Shown: one piece after another, positions 1 to 6,829 of the stretch | How positions within the stretch are numbered: the stretch's first letter is position 1 | How the letters are laid out: each line of letters starts with the position of its first letter | Source of the DNA: Planctomycetota bacterium | GTDB taxonomy: Bacteria > Planctomycetota > PLA2 > JAEUHO01 | Length of the DNA stretch: 13,485 nucleotides | Assembly (NCBI GenBank): GCA_029213105.1 | Contig: JARGNS010000041.1 | Coordinates: 1-13,485, forward strand | Direction of reading: 5' to 3' | Notes under the pieces: generated by a model | What the model was told of the DNA's origin: nothing | What the model saw: only the letters and a program-made list of their open reading frames with translations | Database searches by the model: none | Translations under genes and position numbers: made by a program

Positions 1-2076
1 AACACGGACGACCAGACCGTCATCCGCATCCCCCTGAAGGAGCCCATTCCGCCGGGGGAGGAAGCCACGTTCCAACTCGAGTGGACGAGCAAGATGCCCA
101 AGGTCTTCGCGCGCACGGGGCAGGGGGGCAACGGCGCCTTCTTCATGGTCGCCCAGTGGTTCCCCAAGCCCGGCGTGTGGGAAGAGGATCCCGAGAAGCC
201 CGATGCCGGCTGGTGCTGGAACTGCCATCAGTTCCACGGCAGCAGCGAGTTCTACTCCGACTACGGCAGCTACGAGGTGGACATCACCGTGCCCGCGCGC
301 TTCGAGGAGAAGGTCGGCGCGTCCGGTCGCCGCGTCGATCTCGACGACGCAGGCACCAAGCATCAAGGTCGGCGCAATGAAGACGGCAGCGTCACCTACC
401 GCCACCAGGTCGAGCACGTCCATGACTTCGCCTGGGTCTGCGGCGAGGACTTCGAGGTGCATCCGCACACGTTCGCCGGCGGGGCCGGGGTCGATCCGGA
501 AGAGCAGGCGCGCGTGGCCCGGATCCTCGGGGTCGAGCCCGCGTCGCTGGACCTCCCCGAGGTCACGGTCTACGTGCTGCTCCAGCCGGAGCACGCCGAT
601 CAACTCGCGCGGCACACGAAGGCCGTCGACAACGCGCTCACCTACATGGGCTTCTGGTACGGCCCGTATCCGTACCCGACGCTCACCGTCGTGGATCCGG
701 ACCATCGCGGCCGCGACGCCGGCGGCATGGAGTACCCGACCCTCATCACCGGCGGCACGCGCTACGTGCGCGCCTCGAAGCAGACGAGCCCCGAGGGCGT
801 GCTCGTCCACGAGTTCGGCCACCAGCACTTCTACGGCCTGCTCGGCAGCAACGAGTTCCGCCACGCCTGGATGGATGAGGGCATGTGCACCTTCGCCACG
901 GGCAAGGTGCTCATGAAGGCCTACCCGGGCTACGCGAGGGCCACCTGGTACGCGGGCTGGCCCCACTACGGCGAGCGCCCGTTCGCCTTCGCCGGCCTCA
1001 CGGCCGAGTCACGCAAGGCCATGCCCTTTGCCTCGCATGCGTTCGACGACGAACTCAAGGTCCCGTTCGGCCGGCTGGGCATCGTGCGTTCGATCGCCCG
1101 CGCGGTCGGCGCGAACCATCCTCCGGAGGAGATCTCCCTCTGGGCCGGCTACGGCGAGATCACGCCGCTCTCGTTCTTGCGTGAGGTGCCGACCCTTACC
1201 CACCTCCACACGCGGGCGGCCAGCACGAAGGAGTACGAGCGCACGCGCAACGCCGCGACACCCGTGACCGATCCCGTGGCCGGTCGGCGCGCGTGGGAGT
1301 ACATGAACCGTCGCTCCTACGGCAACAACTCCTACCGCCGCACGGCCAGCTCCCTGCGGACCCTCGAGGGCTACCTGGGGGAGGAGGTCATGCTGAAGGC
1401 CATGCGCTCGTACTGCGCGGCCTGGCGCTTCAAGCACCCGCGCCCTGACGACTTCTACGCCGCGCTCGCGAAGGTGGCGGAGGCCGAGGGCAAGGGGGAC
1501 ATCCGCTGGCTGCTCGACGAGCTCTTCGAGCAGGCCACGACGTTCGACTTCGGCATCGAGTCCGTCGAGGCCTTCCGTGCGCCGACGCTGAAGCCCGACG
1601 GCGAGAAGGGCGCGGACGACGACACGCCCAAGGTGTACGAATCCAACGTGATCGTGCGCCGCTACGGCGGCGTGAAGATGCCCATCGACGTGCGTCTGCG
1701 CTTCGAGGACGGCAGCGTGCGCGACTTCCTCTGGCAGCGCAACGATGACCTGCGGGAGTATGCCGTCACGCTGGATGCCGACACGCGCATCTGGTCGCGC
1801 GGCGAACTGGGGGCGACGCCGCTCGCCGCCCACGGGGACGCGCTGGCGCGCGTCACGCCATCGCGGGGTACGCAGCAGCGCTGGGCGCGCCTGCGCATTC
1901 GCGGGCCGCAGAAGGTGAAGTCCGCCGAGGTCGATCCGTACTACGCCTATTCCCTGGACCGGGATCGAACGAATGACGGCCGCAGCACCAAGCGCAACCG
2001 TGGCGCCGCGTTGCAGTTGGCCATTCGTGCACTCGGCTGGGTCGAACTCTCCAACGCCTACTACGGGGGGCTCTAG
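1..2076 (+). CDS. M1-family zinc metallopeptidase (aminopeptidase N-like), 5' end cut by window
   Basis: The reading frame is open from base 1, so the N-terminus lies outside the window; 691 residues are visible. Numbered from base 1, the zinc site HEFGH is at residues 270-274 (bases 808-822), and the third zinc ligand is the Glu of WMDE at residue 293, giving the gluzincin pattern HExxH-x18-E. The substrate-binding GxMEN-type motif appears as GGMEY at 241-245. A candidate transition-state tyrosine is Y445 in SYRRTASSLRTLEGYLGEE, which matches the family's usual Tyr-Lys-Gly region. Together these give the M1 catalytic domain and an intact active site. M1 enzymes remove N-terminal residues from peptides; whether this one is secreted cannot be told without the N-terminus. 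A C-terminal part after about residue 530 is less conserved and may be a beta domain. The next gene starts two bases after the stop, so the two are probably cotranscribed. The family call is firm; the substrate is unknown. Confidence 0.93.
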   Translation, partial: NTDDQTVIRIPLKEPIPPGEEATFQLEWTSKMPKVFARTGQGGNGAFFMVAQWFPKPGVWEEDPEKPDAGWCWNCHQFHGSSEFYSDYGSYEVDITVPARFEEKVGASGRRVDLDDAGTKHQGRRNEDGSVTYRHQVEHVHDFAWVCGEDFEVHPHTFAGGAGVDPEEQARVARILGVEPASLDLPEVTVYVLLQPEHADQLARHTKAVDNALTYMGFWYGPYPYPTLTVVDPDHRGRDAGGMEYPTLITGGTRYVRASKQTSPEGVLVHEFGHQHFYGLLGSNEFRHAWMDEGMCTFATGKVLMKAYPGYARATWYAGWPHYGERPFAFAGLTAESRKAMPFASHAFDDELKVPFGRLGIVRSIARAVGANHPPEEISLWAGYGEITPLSFLREVPTLTHLHTRAASTKEYERTRNAATPVTDPVAGRRAWEYMNRRSYGNNSYRRTASSLRTLEGYLGEEVMLKAMRSYCAAWRFKHPRPDDFYAALAKVAEAEGKGDIRWLLDELFEQATTFDFGIESVEAFRAPTLKPDGEKGADDDTPKVYESNVIVRRYGGVKMPIDVRLRFEDGSVRDFLWQRNDDLREYAVTLDADTRIWSRGELGATPLAAHGDALARVTPSRGTQQRWARLRIRGPQKVKSAEVDPYYAYSLDRDRTNDGRSTKRNRGAALQLAIRALGWVELSNAYYGGL

Positions 2077-2078
2077 TC

Positions 2079-3110
2079 ATGGGTTCGCCGAACGATCCCG
2101 GCATGGAGACGCCGCTCTCGCCGCTGCCCGACGCCGCGCCCAAGCGCAGTCGCCGCACCGCCCCCGAGAAGAAGCGCGCGGCCCGTGGCCGGCGTGAGAA
2201 GACGCCCGCCGCCGCGGGCGGTGCGCACGGGCCGATCCGCTCCGGGCTCGGCTTCATGCTCGCCTCGTGGCGCGTGCTGCTGTTCATCCTGGCGATCCAG
2301 CTGCTGCTCGGCCTGACGGTGGTGCTGCCCTTCTGGCAGGCGGCGTCGGCGCGGCTCGACAAGCATCCGCACGCTTCGTCGCTGGCGGGGAGTCCGAGCG
2401 CCTACGAGCGCTCGCTGCCGCAGTGGGCCGAGGGCGGCATGGACCCCGGCATCTGGGGAGACATGAAGCGCCTGGACAAGTCGTTCTACGACGGGGTGAC
2501 CACCACCGCCTACTGGGTGGCCATCGTGGCATGGCTCTTCGGCGCGTTGGTGGCGGGGGGCTTCCTGGGCACCGCGGTCAGCGGCGAGAACCCCGCACGC
2601 GTGAGCGCCTTCCTCTCCCACGGGGCCCGGCTGTATGGGCCCATGCTGCGCATGGGCCTCTGTTTCGCGCTCGCCTTCTACATCGCGGCCCGCCTTGTCT
2701 TCGAGGCGTGGGGCGGTGCGGCCCAGTCGAGCGAGTTCATGGCGTCCTCGGAGGCGGCGGGGTTCTGGGGCGCACGGCTGCGTGAGGGCGTGATGGTGCT
2801 CGTGTTCTTCTGGCTGCGCATCGCGGCCGACCTCGGGCGTGCCCGCATGGCCTTCCTGGGCACGCGCGGTGCCGTGAAGGCGTTCTTCTCCGGGCTGTGG
2901 CGTTCGCTCGGCCTGCGGCCGATCCTTGCGGCCTTCGCGATCGGGCTGCCGGTGTACGCGGTGCTCTTCGGGCTCGGCTTCCTCGCGCAGGCGCTGGTCG
3001 GCGACGGCACGTGGGTGCTCGTCGCGCTGTTCCTCGTGTTCCAGTTTGCCGTGCTGCTGCGTTGGGCGGGGCGCGCGGCGTTGCTCGGCGCGTACGCGAA
3101 GTTGTCGTGA
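2079..3110 (+). CDS. Polytopic membrane protein of unknown function
   Basis: This 343-residue protein starts at ATG 2079, two bases after the stop of the metallopeptidase, with a G-rich Shine-Dalgarno-like run at about 2066-2071. The first 55 residues are rich in Arg, Lys, Pro and Ala and have no hydrophobic segment, so they are probably cytoplasmic. About six hydrophobic segments follow: near residues 66-86 (LLFILAIQLLLGLTVVLPFW), 142-166, 187-208, 236-252, 280-302 and 310-326. A soluble stretch of about 50 residues between the first two segments would lie outside the membrane by simple topology. I recognise no family motif. Tight coupling to the M1 peptidase suggests a shared transcript and perhaps a shared process, but that is inference only. 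It could be a permease-like or DUF-type integral membrane protein. Confidence 0.8.
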   Translation: MGSPNDPGMETPLSPLPDAAPKRSRRTAPEKKRAARGRREKTPAAAGGAHGPIRSGLGFMLASWRVLLFILAIQLLLGLTVVLPFWQAASARLDKHPHASSLAGSPSAYERSLPQWAEGGMDPGIWGDMKRLDKSFYDGVTTTAYWVAIVAWLFGALVAGGFLGTAVSGENPARVSAFLSHGARLYGPMLRMGLCFALAFYIAARLVFEAWGGAAQSSEFMASSEAAGFWGARLREGVMVLVFFWLRIAADLGRARMAFLGTRGAVKAFFSGLWRSLGLRPILAAFAIGLPVYAVLFGLGFLAQALVGDGTWVLVALFLVFQFAVLLRWAGRAALLGAYAKLS

Positions 3111-3176
3111 ATACGTCGTAAGCGCCCGGAGACGGGCCCTTCCGGCCACCTCGATCTGGCGAGGTCCTCCTCCATC

Positions 3177-3184
3177 GGTACGAT
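3177..3184 (+). promoter_or_regulatory. Candidate -10 box for a leaderless HNH transcript
   Basis: The octamer GGTACGAT contains a TANNNT box (TACGAT, 3179-3184) that ends 7 bases before ATG 3192. A -10 box at this distance would place the transcription start at or next to the A of the start codon. No Shine-Dalgarno sequence is visible in front of this gene, which fits leaderless translation. No convincing -35 box is seen. Similar boxes precede the genes starting at 4005, 8299 and 13369. Confidence 0.45.
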
Positions 3185-3191
3185 CGTTGCG

Positions 3192-3788
3192 ATGTTGGAT
3201 CACAAGACGCTGGTGCTGAACCGCTCCTGGCGGCCGATCACCACGACCTCGGTGCGTCGCGCGATCGTACTCATGGCGCGTGGCGTGGCCGGTGCGGTGC
3301 ACCCCAACACCTTCGAGGTCGCCGAGTGGGAGACGTGGGTCGCGCGCGGCTCGACCCCGCTCGGAACCCTGCGCGCCGTCGGATTCGAGTTTCCCGTCCC
3401 CGAAGTCATCGTGCTCACGGCGTACAACGGCTTCCCCGAGTTGCCTGTCTCCTTCACGCGCCGCAACGTCTACCGCCGGGACGGCTTCCTGTGCGTGTAC
3501 TGCGGCCAGACGCCCCGCGTGTCCGATCTGACGATCGATCATGTCGTGCCCCGCTCGCGTGGCGGCGACACCTCGTGGCTCAACTGCGTCTCGGCGTGCA
3601 TCCGCTGCAACGCCCGCAAGGCCGACCGGACGCCGGCCCAGGCCGAGATGCCCTTGCAGCGCGCCCCCTTCGTGCCGCGCTGGCCGGGCGGCCTCGACCC
3701 GCGTGCGCTCGCCGAGCGGCCCGTCTGGCACCGCTTCATGCCGGCGAAGACGCCCGGCGTGACGCCCGGCGTGACTCCCGGGGGCTGA
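3192..3788 (+). CDS. HNH endonuclease family protein
   Basis: This 198-residue protein has an N-terminal part starting LVLNRSWRPITTTSVRRAI, typical of a widespread group of stand-alone HNH proteins. An HNH nuclease core follows at about residues 89-150. Visible elements are a zinc-knuckle pair CVYC (C101, C104) and CIRC (C136, C139), the catalytic-type DH in TIDHVVPRSRGG (D116, H117), N131 in WLNC, and N140 in RCNARK. Such domains cut DNA or nick it with a single metal ion. The biological role of this stand-alone group is not well defined; the protein is not next to restriction or phage genes here. The C-terminus ends in a short repeat, TPGVTPGVTPGG, encoded by a near-duplicated stretch around 3753-3783. 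ATG 3192 was chosen because conserved sequence begins right after it and a -10-like box sits 7 bases upstream. Confidence 0.9.
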   Translation: MLDHKTLVLNRSWRPITTTSVRRAIVLMARGVAGAVHPNTFEVAEWETWVARGSTPLGTLRAVGFEFPVPEVIVLTAYNGFPELPVSFTRRNVYRRDGFLCVYCGQTPRVSDLTIDHVVPRSRGGDTSWLNCVSACIRCNARKADRTPAQAEMPLQRAPFVPRWPGGLDPRALAERPVWHRFMPAKTPGVTPGVTPGG

Positions 3789-3795
3789 CGGCGCC

Positions 3796-3978
3796 ATGGA
3801 CGAGGACGACGACTTCGACGATCTGCCCGAGACCCATCTCGACGATGAGGACTACGAGGACTACCTCGCGCGGGAGTTCGACGACGACGGACGGCTCCGG
3901 GACGGCCCGCCCGTGCAGCGCTTCCTGATCATGGCGATCGTCCTCCTCGCGCTGCTGATGGTGCTCCTCTTCTGGTAG
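3796..3978 (+). CDS. Small acidic tail-anchored membrane protein
   Basis: This 60-residue protein starts 7 bases after the HNH stop. Residues 1-33 are extremely acidic, with runs of Asp and Glu such as MDEDDDFDDLP and DDEDYEDY. Residues 42-60 form one hydrophobic segment (FLIMAIVLLALLMVLLFW) that ends exactly at the stop codon, so it looks like a C-terminal tail anchor with the acidic part in the cytoplasm. No enzymatic motif is visible. It lies between an HNH protein and signal peptidase I, on the same strand. I know no named family; the protein-like composition and the tight spacing argue that it is a real gene and not a chance frame. Confidence 0.7.
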   Translation: MDEDDDFDDLPETHLDDEDYEDYLAREFDDDGRLRDGPPVQRFLIMAIVLLALLMVLLFW

Positions 3979-3990
3979 GCCTCCCGGGGC

Positions 3991-3998
3991 GGTACCGT
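3991..3998 (+). promoter_or_regulatory. Candidate -10 box for leaderless signal peptidase transcript
   Basis: The octamer GGTACCGT contains TACCGT (3993-3998), a TANNNT box, 6 bases before the GTG start at 4005. The position fits a transcript that begins at the start codon. No Shine-Dalgarno sequence is visible in the 26-base gap after the small membrane protein. This argues that signal peptidase may have its own promoter even though it lies in a co-directional run. Confidence 0.4.
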
Positions 3999-4004
3999 GC
4001 GGGC

Positions 4005-5549
4005 GTGAGCGGACACGGTGACGAACGAGCAGAGCGACTCCTCGCGCAAGCGGTGGCAAGCGAGCCGAAGGACATCCTCGGCCTCGTGCGTGCCCTGCGT
4101 CGCGACCTGGCGGGCCCCATCGGGCGCCATGAGGGCGCCGTGCATGCCCTCGTCCACCGGCTGCTGCGCCAGGGCACGCTCGAGGCCGGAGGGCTCTCGC
4201 CCCAGGGCCTGATGCTCTACCGGGCGGAGGGCGCCCCCGAGCCGGCCGCGACCCACGCCGAGCCCCCGTCTTCGTCGCCGGATGCCTCGATCGCCCGGGA
4301 TGCCCTGCGCGTGGCCGGCGCGGTGCGCGATCCGGCCGCCCGCGGCCGCGTGCTCGCCGATGTGCGGGCCCACCTGGAGGAGCTCACCGCCGCCGACACG
4401 CGTCAGCGTTTCGGACGCCCGAAGGCCTGGCGCGCGATCCTGCAGCGCGTGGACCGGGGCAAACCGGCGGTGATCGTTTCCGCCGGTGCGGGCGATCTGA
4501 TGCGGCGCATGCTGCTGCACGAGGGCCCCTGGATCCTCGGCGCGGTGGCCGTGTTCTTCATCCTCAAGCTGTTCGTGGTCTCGCCGTTCAAGATCCCGTC
4601 CGAGAGCATGCTGCCGACCCTCGAGAAGGGCGACCGCGTCGCGGTGTTCACGCTCTTCCACGACGGCGTGCCGGATCGCTTCGACGTCATGGTCTACAAG
4701 CGCGACGGCATCAACTACGTCAAGCGCCTCGTCGGCCTGCCCGGCGAGTCGATCGCCCTGTGGCATGGCGACGTCTACATCAACGACACGCTGCTCGTGA
4801 AGCCCGACTGGCTGGTCGAGGCCTTGCGCTCGACGGTGGGGGACTGGCGCTTCGACGAGGTCACGCCGGCCGGGTTTGCGAGCATGAAGCGCGATGGCGT
4901 CGAGCGCTGGTGGTGGCGCTCGGGTCGCTTCGACGCGCATCCGCGCGGGCACGTCAGCTTCGGGATGCACGACGGCATGGCCGTGGTCCGCGGCCAGCGG
5001 CGCACGGGCCAGGTCCTCGAGGTGTCCCTCGCGCACGGGCCCGCCGGCACCCGGGCGGTCGGCAACGGCTGGGTCCTGCGCTGCAACGACGAGGGCGTGC
5101 GACTCCTCGCCCGCCGGGGCATGGACCTGCTCTCCGGCGCCGACGGCGAGACCGAGGTCGAGCTCGGCCGCCTGGCCACGGCGCCCCAGGGCGAGGTGCA
5201 GCTCGAGCTGTCCTACGTGGACGGCGTCCTGCGCGCACGCTGCGGGGCGTTCACCTACGAGGGGGCCCAGGTCAGCCCCTCCGGCGACGGTGCCACGGGG
5301 GCCCTGACGCTGGCCTTGAGCCGCGACCATCACTACAGCAGCCCCCCCGAGGCCGGCCACGGGACCCCCGTCCAGGGGCAGCGCCGCGGGCACCTCGTCC
5401 CGGCGGACCGCGTCTTCTGCCTGGGCGACAACACCACGAACAGCCGGGACAGCCGCTACTCGCCGGTGGGGGACATCCCGGTGGACTCGATCGTCGGTCC
5501 CGTCTCGGTGCGCATCTGGCCGCCCTCACGCTGGGGCGCCGTGAAGTAG
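4005..5549 (+). CDS. lepB: Signal peptidase I with N-terminal winged-helix-like region and large insert
   Basis: This 514-residue type I signal peptidase removes signal peptides from exported proteins at the membrane. One transmembrane helix lies at about residues 176-192, followed by KIPSESMLPTL with the catalytic Ser201. The general-base Lys240 is in NYVKRLVGLPGE, and box E is GDNTTNSRDSR starting at G474. The enzyme therefore has a complete Ser/Lys dyad. It is longer than usual in two places. About 175 residues precede the membrane helix: residues 15-75 look like a PadR-type winged helix (HALVHRLLRQGTLEAGGLS), and 97-145 resemble a permease-prefix helical region (RVLADVRAHLEEL). Lys240 and box E are 234 residues apart, well above the roughly 130 of E. 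coli LepB (from memory), so a beta-rich insert sits in domain II. GTG 4005 is supported by the TANNNT box 6 bases upstream and by sequence that looks real right after it. Confidence 0.92.
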   Translation: MSGHGDERAERLLAQAVASEPKDILGLVRALRRDLAGPIGRHEGAVHALVHRLLRQGTLEAGGLSPQGLMLYRAEGAPEPAATHAEPPSSSPDASIARDALRVAGAVRDPAARGRVLADVRAHLEELTAADTRQRFGRPKAWRAILQRVDRGKPAVIVSAGAGDLMRRMLLHEGPWILGAVAVFFILKLFVVSPFKIPSESMLPTLEKGDRVAVFTLFHDGVPDRFDVMVYKRDGINYVKRLVGLPGESIALWHGDVYINDTLLVKPDWLVEALRSTVGDWRFDEVTPAGFASMKRDGVERWWWRSGRFDAHPRGHVSFGMHDGMAVVRGQRRTGQVLEVSLAHGPAGTRAVGNGWVLRCNDEGVRLLARRGMDLLSGADGETEVELGRLATAPQGEVQLELSYVDGVLRARCGAFTYEGAQVSPSGDGATGALTLALSRDHHYSSPPEAGHGTPVQGQRRGHLVPADRVFCLGDNTTNSRDSRYSPVGDIPVDSIVGPVSVRIWPPSRWGAVK

Positions 5550-5609
5550 GGTGGGTGGGCGCAACTTCCCGGCTCGCAGGGGGTTGCAAGACCCGGAGTC
5601 CCCTGCCCC

Positions 5610-6248
5610 GTGACCGCCCCCCCCATCCCCGATGCCGACCAGGTGCTGATGCGCCGGTTCCAGGAGGGCGATGAATCCGCCTTCGAGGTGCTGGTGCACA
5701 AGTACCAGGGGCTGGTCCTGTCGCTCTGCCGGCGGTACCTGGGCTCGCGTTCCCCGGGGATCGACGACGTGGCCCAGCAGGTCTTCGTGCGGGTCTTCCG
5801 CTCCAAGATGACCTACAAGCCCAAGGCCAAGGTGAAGACCTGGCTCTACTCCGTGACCGTGAATGCCTGCCTGAACGAGATCCGGCGGCTGCGGGCCGAG
5901 AAGAACCGCCGCGTGAACTCCTTCACCGCCGTCTTCGGCGATCCGTCCCGCGAAGAGGGCCCTCCGGCCTTCGAGGATGCCTCCAGCCCCGCCCCGGCGG
6001 CCGGCATGGAGGGGGACGAGGTCGCCGTGGCCGTGCGCCGGGCGGTGGACCTGCTGCCCGAGCAGCAGCGCCTGGCCCTGGTCCTGACCCGCTTCCACGG
6101 CTGTTCCTACGAGGACGTGGCCGAGTCCATGAAGACCACGGTGCCCGCCGTGAAGTCCCTGCTGACCCGGGCCCGGGAGAACCTCCGCAAGCTCCTGGGT
6201 CGATTCGTGGAAGCACAGCAACAAACCGCCCCCGAAGGGGGTTCATGA
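5610..6248 (+). CDS. ECF-type RNA polymerase sigma factor
   Basis: This 212-residue protein has two sigma-70 regions. Region 2 covers about residues 10-95 and includes MRRFQEGDESAFEVLVHKYQ, the core-binding IDDVAQQVFVRVF, and KVKTWLYSVTVNACLNEIRR. Region 4 covers about 145-200, with LLPEQQRLALVLTRFHGCSY and the DNA-binding helix-turn-helix YEDVAESMKTTVPAVKSLLT. There is no region 3, as expected for ECF sigma factors. A linker with many Pro, Ala and Glu joins the two regions. The start is GTG 5610; a GGAG at 5595-5598 lies 11 bases upstream and no later start keeps region 2 whole. An anti-sigma gene begins 16 bases after the stop, so the pair is almost certainly one regulatory module. The signal it senses is unknown. 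Confidence 0.93.
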   Translation: MTAPPIPDADQVLMRRFQEGDESAFEVLVHKYQGLVLSLCRRYLGSRSPGIDDVAQQVFVRVFRSKMTYKPKAKVKTWLYSVTVNACLNEIRRLRAEKNRRVNSFTAVFGDPSREEGPPAFEDASSPAPAAGMEGDEVAVAVRRAVDLLPEQQRLALVLTRFHGCSYEDVAESMKTTVPAVKSLLTRARENLRKLLGRFVEAQQQTAPEGGS

Positions 6249-6264
6249 CCTTGCGAGACGCATC

Positions 6265-6825
6265 ATGAGCAAGCCCAACAACCCCACCCCGAACCACGGC
6301 AGCCCGACCGACCTCGGCCTGCTGGACCTCGAGGAGCGCCGTGAGCTCCTCGTGGCCTACCTGGACGGTGAACTCTCCGCCGAGGACGCCCTGCGTGTGT
6401 CCACGTGGCTGGACGACAACCCCGGAGCCCTCCGGGAGGTCGAGCACTACCGCCACGCCTGGGATCTCCTCGAGCACTACGAGGACGAACCGGTGCCCGC
6501 GGACTTCGCCCAGCGCGTGTTCGACGCCGTGGGCATCAGCCACGAGAAGCGGGAAGGCAAGGTCCTGCGCCTGGCCTGGTACCGCCAGCCCCTCGCCACG
6601 GCCGCGGCCGTGCTCGTGGCCGTCGGCGCGACCATCTTCGTGATGGGCGGCCCGGGGGGCGAGAGCCCCACGGCGCAAGCGCCCACCACGGACGTCGTGT
6701 CCGTGCTGCAGGACGTGCCCGACGACCAGCTCCGCGAGCTGCTCCTCAATGCCGATGTCCTGCTGAGCGTCGATGCGGACTCGATCGACGCCGACTTCGA
6801 CGACGAGACGGTTCTCGGCGGCTAG
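6265..6825 (+). CDS. Membrane anti-sigma factor lacking zinc ligands
   Basis: This 186-residue protein is encoded just downstream of the ECF sigma gene. Residues about 20-65 match the anti-sigma fold seen in many sigma-partner proteins: ERRELLVAYLDGELSAEDAL, then WLDDNPGALREVEHYR. Classical zinc-binding anti-sigma domains carry HxxxCxxC; this protein has no cysteine at all, so it would be a zinc-independent version. One transmembrane helix lies at about 109-130 (LATAAAVLVAVGATIFVMGG), giving a cytoplasmic sigma-binding domain and an outside C-terminal tail of about 55 residues that is rich in Asp and Leu. By analogy it holds the sigma factor at the membrane until a stimulus releases it. The role rests on gene order and the LDGEL-type domain; the mechanism of release is not visible. 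Confidence 0.82.
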   Translation: MSKPNNPTPNHGSPTDLGLLDLEERRELLVAYLDGELSAEDALRVSTWLDDNPGALREVEHYRHAWDLLEHYEDEPVPADFAQRVFDAVGISHEKREGKVLRLAWYRQPLATAAAVLVAVGATIFVMGGPGGESPTAQAPTTDVVSVLQDVPDDQLRELLLNADVLLSVDADSIDADFDDETVLGG

Positions 6826-6829
6826 CCCC

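Noticed and set aside
3124..3137. GCCCG-GAGA-CGGGC hairpin after the membrane protein gene as a terminator
   Set aside because: The stem has only five pairs and no T-run; chance is likely in such GC-rich DNA.
3192..3788. HNH gene as part of a homing or mobile element
   Set aside because: It is intact and stand-alone, belongs to a widespread chromosomal group, and has no intron, phage or restriction context.
2073..3797. 574-residue open frame on the minus strand
   Set aside because: It is antisense to the membrane protein and HNH genes, has a His/Arg/Gly-rich composition, and shows no domain. The same holds for the minus-strand frames at 3861-5393 and 6746-8206.
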